Origin: Winogradskyella eckloniae
GTDB taxonomy: Bacteria; Bacteroidota; Bacteroidia; Flavobacteriales; Flavobacteriaceae
Direction: 5' to 3'
DNA length: 64,000 nucleotides
Assembly (NCBI RefSeq): GCF_013249045.1
Contig: NZ_JABRWP010000005.1
Coordinates: 124,001-188,000 of the forward strand
The translations under genes and the position numbers were made by a program. Below, in pieces: positions 62,336-64,000 of this stretch. The notes under the pieces are model-generated. The model did not search any database and had not been told where the DNA came from. It was given only the letters and a program-made list of their open reading frames with translations. How positions within the stretch are numbered: position 1 is the stretch's first letter; every line of letters begins with the position of its first letter.

Positions 62336-63280
62336 TTACATTAAACCTCTTCCCGATTTAAGATATTTATTATCCGCTTGATATTCTTTTACGATTTTAT
62401 CTAAAATACCATTAATAAACAGACTGCTTTTTGGTGTAGAATACTCCTTTGCTATTTCTAAATATTCATTAATGGTAACTTTAACAGGTATCGATGGAAA
62501 CTTCTGAAATTCACAGATCGCCATTTTTAATAAAACATCATCAATACTCGCTAAACGCTCACTATCCCAATTGGTTGTTTTTGTAGCAATTTCATCTGTA
62601 AAATTAGAATTGTTTAAAAAGGTTTTTTGAAATAATTCTTTTCCAAAATCTAAATCGTCTTCATCTTTAAATAAGTCTGGCAACAATGCCGTTTCTGGCG
62701 ATGTTAACTTCAACTTTCTAAGAATCCTAAGAATCGCCGTATTTACTACAGGTAAATCATCTACCCAAGTTAATTTCTTATCTTCAAAAAAATCGTACAG
62801 CTTTTCGTTTGGTGCTATTATTTCTGTAAAAACATCAATAATAAAATGCTTATCCTTTTTAAAACTGCTATCTTTTTCTAAACAGTAATCCCTATACAAT
62901 TCACTCTTTAATATTTCTTTAAAAAGTATGTCTACATATTCAAAATCTAAATGCCAGAAATTCAATTTTCTACTCGCAATGGCCTCTTGAAGCATCGTAT
63001 TACTACTAATTAAGTGTAATAATTGATTCTCTTGAAAATTTAAATTTAAATTCTTATCTGCTTCAGATTTAACGAGCTTGTTTTGTATACGCTCATTGTG
63101 GTCTTTACTTTTTTTATGAAGCTCAATTATTAAGACTAGTTGCGCAAGATATAAATCATACATGCTCTCTAAACTGTGAAGTAAAAACTTTTGTTCTCTT
63201 AATAAATCGTCACTTTCTGTACCTTTAAAAGCATACATCGATTGCATTACTTTAATTCTTATATGTCTTCGGTTTAGCAT
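62336..63280 (-). CDS. nusB: Transcription antitermination factor NusB
   Basis: A 314-residue protein, about twice as long as E. coli NusB, as is usual in Bacteroidota. The N-terminal half starts RRHIRIKVMQSMYAF, the RNA-binding arginine-rich opening; the C-terminal half holds the NusB core (DLPVVNTAILRILRKLKL, LLKMAICEFQ, INEYLEIAKEYSTPKSSLFINGILDK in part). It binds boxA with NusE for rRNA antitermination. ATG is preceded by a promoter. Confidence 0.93.
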   Translation of the reverse strand: MLNRRHIRIKVMQSMYAFKGTESDDLLREQKFLLHSLESMYDLYLAQLVLIIELHKKSKDHNERIQNKLVKSEADKNLNLNFQENQLLHLISSNTMLQEAIASRKLNFWHLDFEYVDILFKEILKSELYRDYCLEKDSSFKKDKHFIIDVFTEIIAPNEKLYDFFEDKKLTWVDDLPVVNTAILRILRKLKLTSPETALLPDLFKDEDDLDFGKELFQKTFLNNSNFTDEIATKTTNWDSERLASIDDVLLKMAICEFQKFPSIPVKVTINEYLEIAKEYSTPKSSLFINGILDKIVKEYQADNKYLKSGRGLM

Positions 63281-63309
63281 GTGTAAGAACTTACTTGATT
63301 TTAGTTATT

Positions 63310-63340
63310 AAAAAAAGGTGAACCTATTTAGATCCACCTT
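63310..63340 (-). terminator. Terminator after the amino-acid dehydrogenase gene
   Basis: On the minus strand, AAGGTG and CACCTT (63340-63335 and 63320-63315) pair around a 14-base loop, followed by seven T. Confidence 0.7.
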
Positions 63341-63341
63341 G

Positions 63342-63349
63342 CAAAAGTA
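63342..63349 (-). promoter_or_regulatory. -7 element TACTTTTG of nusB
   Basis: Exact TAnnTTTG on the minus strand, 61 bases upstream of the nusB ATG and just before the terminator hairpin of the preceding gene, which would become part of the nusB leader. Confidence 0.45.
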
Positions 63350-63385
63350 CTATTAAATAATTTTTATTTCAGAATTAAAATAAGA

Positions 63386-64000
63386 CTATTTTAAATTTTC
63401 TTGCTTTCTTGTTTCAATTCGTTCTCTAGCAATATTAAACGCAGCATTATGCGTGGTAATATCGTTAATCTTAGCATTATCTAAGATCTCTAAAGTTGTA
63501 TTATAAATATTCTCGGTTTTACGCATTATTTCTTGTCTGCCGTAATTTTCTAATTCGGCATATACGTTTATTATTCCGCCTGCATTAATTAAAAAATCTG
63601 GTGCATATACAATCCCTCTTTCTTTTAAAATTAAGCCATGTTTTAATTCTTCAGCTAACTGATTATTGGCAGCACCTGCAACTATTTTAGCATTTAACTT
63701 ATAGATGGTATCATCATTAATGGTGGCACCTAATGCACAAGGTGCATAAATATCTACCTCTTCACTATAAATGTCATTTCCGTTGTAAATAGTAACACCA
63801 TATTTATCTCTAACTTCTTCTAAACGTTCTCTATTAATGTCATCGATAATTACCTTTGCTCCTTCATTCATTAAATGCTCTACAAGCTCCTCTCCTACAT
63901 TTCCAATGCCTTGAACTGTTATTTTTTTATCCTCTAACACATCAGAACCAAACTGAAATTTGGCTGCTGCTTTCATACCCATAAAAACACCATAAGCTGT
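63386..64000 (-). CDS. Glu/Leu/Phe/Val dehydrogenase, leucine dehydrogenase-like (5' end outside the window)
   Basis: Only the C-terminal 204 residues are in the window; the reading frame stays open to base 64000 and the gene starts beyond it. The visible part is the NAD-binding domain: GIGNVGEELVEHL (Rossmann glycine motif), IDDINRE, APCALGATIND, AGAANNQL and APDFLINAGGIINVY, all typical of Leu/Phe/Val dehydrogenases that deaminate branched-chain amino acids to 2-oxo acids. These 2-oxo acids are substrates of the E1 enzyme at 23145. Confidence 0.92.
   Translation of the reverse strand, partial: TAYGVFMGMKAAAKFQFGSDVLEDKKITVQGIGNVGEELVEHLMNEGAKVIIDDINRERLEEVRDKYGVTIYNGNDIYSEEVDIYAPCALGATINDDTIYKLNAKIVAGAANNQLAEELKHGLILKERGIVYAPDFLINAGGIINVYAELENYGRQEIMRKTENIYNTTLEILDNAKINDITTHNAAFNIARERIETRKQENLK

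Noticed and set aside
1..64000. Prophage, integrative element or genomic-island borders
   Set aside because: No integrase, transposase, tRNA or long direct repeat was seen, and composition looks even. The iron island could still be laterally acquired, but there is no border evidence.

Overview
The window is a chromosomal stretch of a low-GC member of the Bacteroidota, most probably a marine Flavobacteriaceae; the genus cannot be fixed from the sequence. The evidence is the family content (TonB-dependent receptors with carboxypeptidase-like N-domains, type IX secretion (T9SS) C-terminal sorting domains, DUF6607, DUF6686, DUF4856 and HmuY proteins, a fused alpha/beta 2-oxoacid dehydrogenase E1, a long NusB), the promoters (many TAnnTTTG -7 elements, several with TTG or TTTG about 16-21 bases upstream), the lack of Shine-Dalgarno sequences, and lipoproteins whose lipid cysteine is followed by an Asp-rich tract. 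No rRNA, tRNA, CRISPR array, insertion sequence or prophage was seen. Coding density is high and no gene-free stretch exceeds about 220 bases.

Bases 1-33,800 are mainly housekeeping and envelope genes: a secreted protein plus GNAT acetyltransferase; a TonB/TonB-receptor pair; type II NADH dehydrogenase; an ECF sigma factor with a likely membrane partner; fumarylacetoacetase-family hydrolase; outer-membrane phospholipase A; two T9SS-secreted endonuclease/exonuclease/phosphatase proteins; an AsmA-like protein; uvrA; a LOG-family protein; a peptidase-like domain fused to a predicted beta-barrel; the fused E1; three small unknown genes; an RNA methyltransferase divergent from a second methyltransferase; a ZIP transporter; a Fur/Zur-type repressor divergent from a MerC-domain protein, with two TGCAAC-N3-GTTGCA palindromes between them; and guaB.

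Bases 33,900-54,360 form a compact island of about 20 kb that looks dedicated to iron and heme. Its parts are: (i) imelysin, di-heme oxidoreductase, imelysin on the + strand; (ii) DUF4856 lipoprotein, third imelysin, a full-length homologue of vitamin K-dependent gamma-glutamyl carboxylase (HTTM family), and a FecA-like receptor on the - strand; (iii) DUF6607, ankyrin-repeat protein, DUF2271, PepSY/flavodoxin-reductase fusion and DUF6686 as a tight - strand operon; (iv) TonB receptor, HmuY lipoprotein and HmuY-like T9SS protein on the + strand. Four copies of one 23-bp imperfect palindrome (TTATTTAGA-N8-AAATAA) lie upstream of these transcription units, which suggests one iron-responsive regulon. 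The inferred scheme is surface capture by HmuY and imelysin lipoproteins, TonB-driven uptake, and electron delivery from cytoplasmic NAD(P)H through the PepSY reductase to a possibly flavinylated periplasmic DUF2271 protein. The carboxylase, which keeps the lysine and histidine known to be catalytic in the human enzyme, has no obvious role in known iron uptake systems and is the most intriguing element.

Bases 54,400-64,000 return to core metabolism: HMG-CoA lyase, a LysE exporter with pyrD, pepT, DUF2200, an Asp-box T9SS protein, a YdeI-like protein, and a yajC / DUF1573 / nusB / amino-acid dehydrogenase block, the last cut by the window edge.
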